A stretch of DNA of 64,000 nt from Lysobacter defluvii IMMIB APB-9 = DSM 18482 (GTDB lineage Bacteria; Pseudomonadota; Gammaproteobacteria; Xanthomonadales; Xanthomonadaceae): contig NZ_AUHT01000008.1 of the NCBI RefSeq assembly GCF_000423325.1, positions 1 through 64,000 on the forward strand, written 5' to 3'. The translations under genes were made by a program, and so were the position numbers. Below, in pieces: positions 63,713-64,000 of this stretch (within the stretch, counting starts at the first letter, position 1; each line of letters opens with the position of its first letter). The notes beneath the pieces are model-generated. The model saw only the letters and a program-made list of their open reading frames with translations, had not been told where the DNA came from and did no database searches.

Positions 63713-64000
63713 TCAGCGCCGCGGCGCGTCGGCCGCCGGGTAGGCCCTCGGCAGCCCGCCCTGCGCGGCCGGGACCTGCGGACGCAGGTAGCGGTCGCGC
63801 AGCCGGGTCTGGCGGCTTTCCATTTCGATCGGACGGCCGTCCATCCACACCTGCAGCGCGACCGAGGCCGCGTCCAGCGGATCCCCGCTCCACAGCACCA
63901 GGTCGGCGCGCTTGCCCGGGGCGATGGCGCCGACGACCGTGTCCACGCCGAAGGCCTCGGCCGGCACCGAGGTCAGCGCCGCCAGCCCGTCTTCCCAGGG
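63713..64000 (-). CDS. amidohydrolase, C-terminal part (gene continues beyond the window)
   Basis: 96 codons are visible and the 5' part lies past base 64000. The segment AFGVDTVVGAIAPGKRADLV followed by LWSGDPLDAASVALQVWMDG is the conserved end of the amidohydrolase/imidazolonepropionase family, where the catalytic domain passes back to the small beta domain. The tail is Arg/Pro-rich (RQTRLRDRYLRP; AYPAADAPRR). Frame is open to the window edge. Confidence 0.85.
   Translation of the reverse strand, partial: PWEDGLAALTSVPAEAFGVDTVVGAIAPGKRADLVLWSGDPLDAASVALQVWMDGRPIEMESRQTRLRDRYLRPQVPAAQGGLPRAYPAADAPRR

Overview
The window is about 70% GC and reads as the chromosome of a gammaproteobacterium of the Xanthomonadaceae/Lysobacteraceae (Luteimonas/Lysobacter-like). 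This is inferred from gene order and protein character: gpmI-envC-ctpA, an aa3 oxidase operon with small assembly genes, a plant-type glutamate-cysteine ligase, a large TonB receptor, and tandem DsbA genes beside cytochrome c4 and ysxC/engB. It is mostly core genome. I see no prophage, insertion sequence, CRISPR array, toxin-antitoxin pair or recognisable defence island, and no tRNA gene.

Layout. 1-330: end of an rRNA operon (23S 3' end, 5S, terminator). 0.36-10 kb: MAPEG protein, exported M28 peptidase, a seven-repeat exported protein, gpmI-envC-S41 protease, a rhomboid protease and a FadL porin. 10.1-13.3 kb: putA. 13.7-21.7 kb: cytochrome c oxidase and its assembly genes (coxB, ctaD, a 46-residue protein, ctaG, coxC, surf1, a CxxxC protein, ctaA, ctaB), with one small gene on the opposite strand. 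21.7-25.3 kb: rpsU-yqeY-yihY-dnaG on the minus strand, divergent from tsaD. 26.6-28.2 kb: a pterin cluster (folB, a degenerate folK, a pteridine reductase). 28.2-35.8 kb: MscS channel, MidA-type methyltransferase, cca, soluble lytic transglycosylase and a TauE permease. 35.9-39.5 kb: TonB receptor with a translationally coupled exported protein. 39.5-46.3 kb: EEP-family hydrolase, two DsbA proteins, cytochrome c4, ysxC, GCL and an uncharacterised secreted protein. 46.4-53.1 kb: ppc, GST, DUF6165, YahK-type alcohol dehydrogenase, SMR and MATE transporters. 53.1-58.9 kb: serine hydrolase, then the formaldehyde cluster frmR-frmA-fghA-pyrimidine dimer glycosylase and small genes. 59-64 kb: a TolB-propeller/amidohydrolase fusion, a DegV protein and the end of another amidohydrolase.

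How the genes work together. The cox cluster holds the catalytic subunits, copper delivery (ctaG, perhaps the CxxxC protein) and heme A synthesis (ctaB then ctaA). FrmR should repress its own promoter through an operator visible in the sequence; FrmA and FghA then oxidise and hydrolyse the glutathione adduct of formaldehyde, and a GCL gene 9 kb away would supply glutathione. EnvC, the S41 protease and the Slt transglycosylase act in envelope remodelling. The two DsbA proteins and cytochrome c4 are periplasmic redox proteins.

The points most worth a second look are: a hairpin that would mask the ribosome site and start codon of the M28 peptidase; the seven-repeat exported protein upstream of it; the folB/degenerate-folK/pteridine reductase cluster; the frm operon with a DNA glycosylase as its fourth gene; and several families of dispersed intergenic palindromes. 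None of these amounts to a clearly new multi-gene system.
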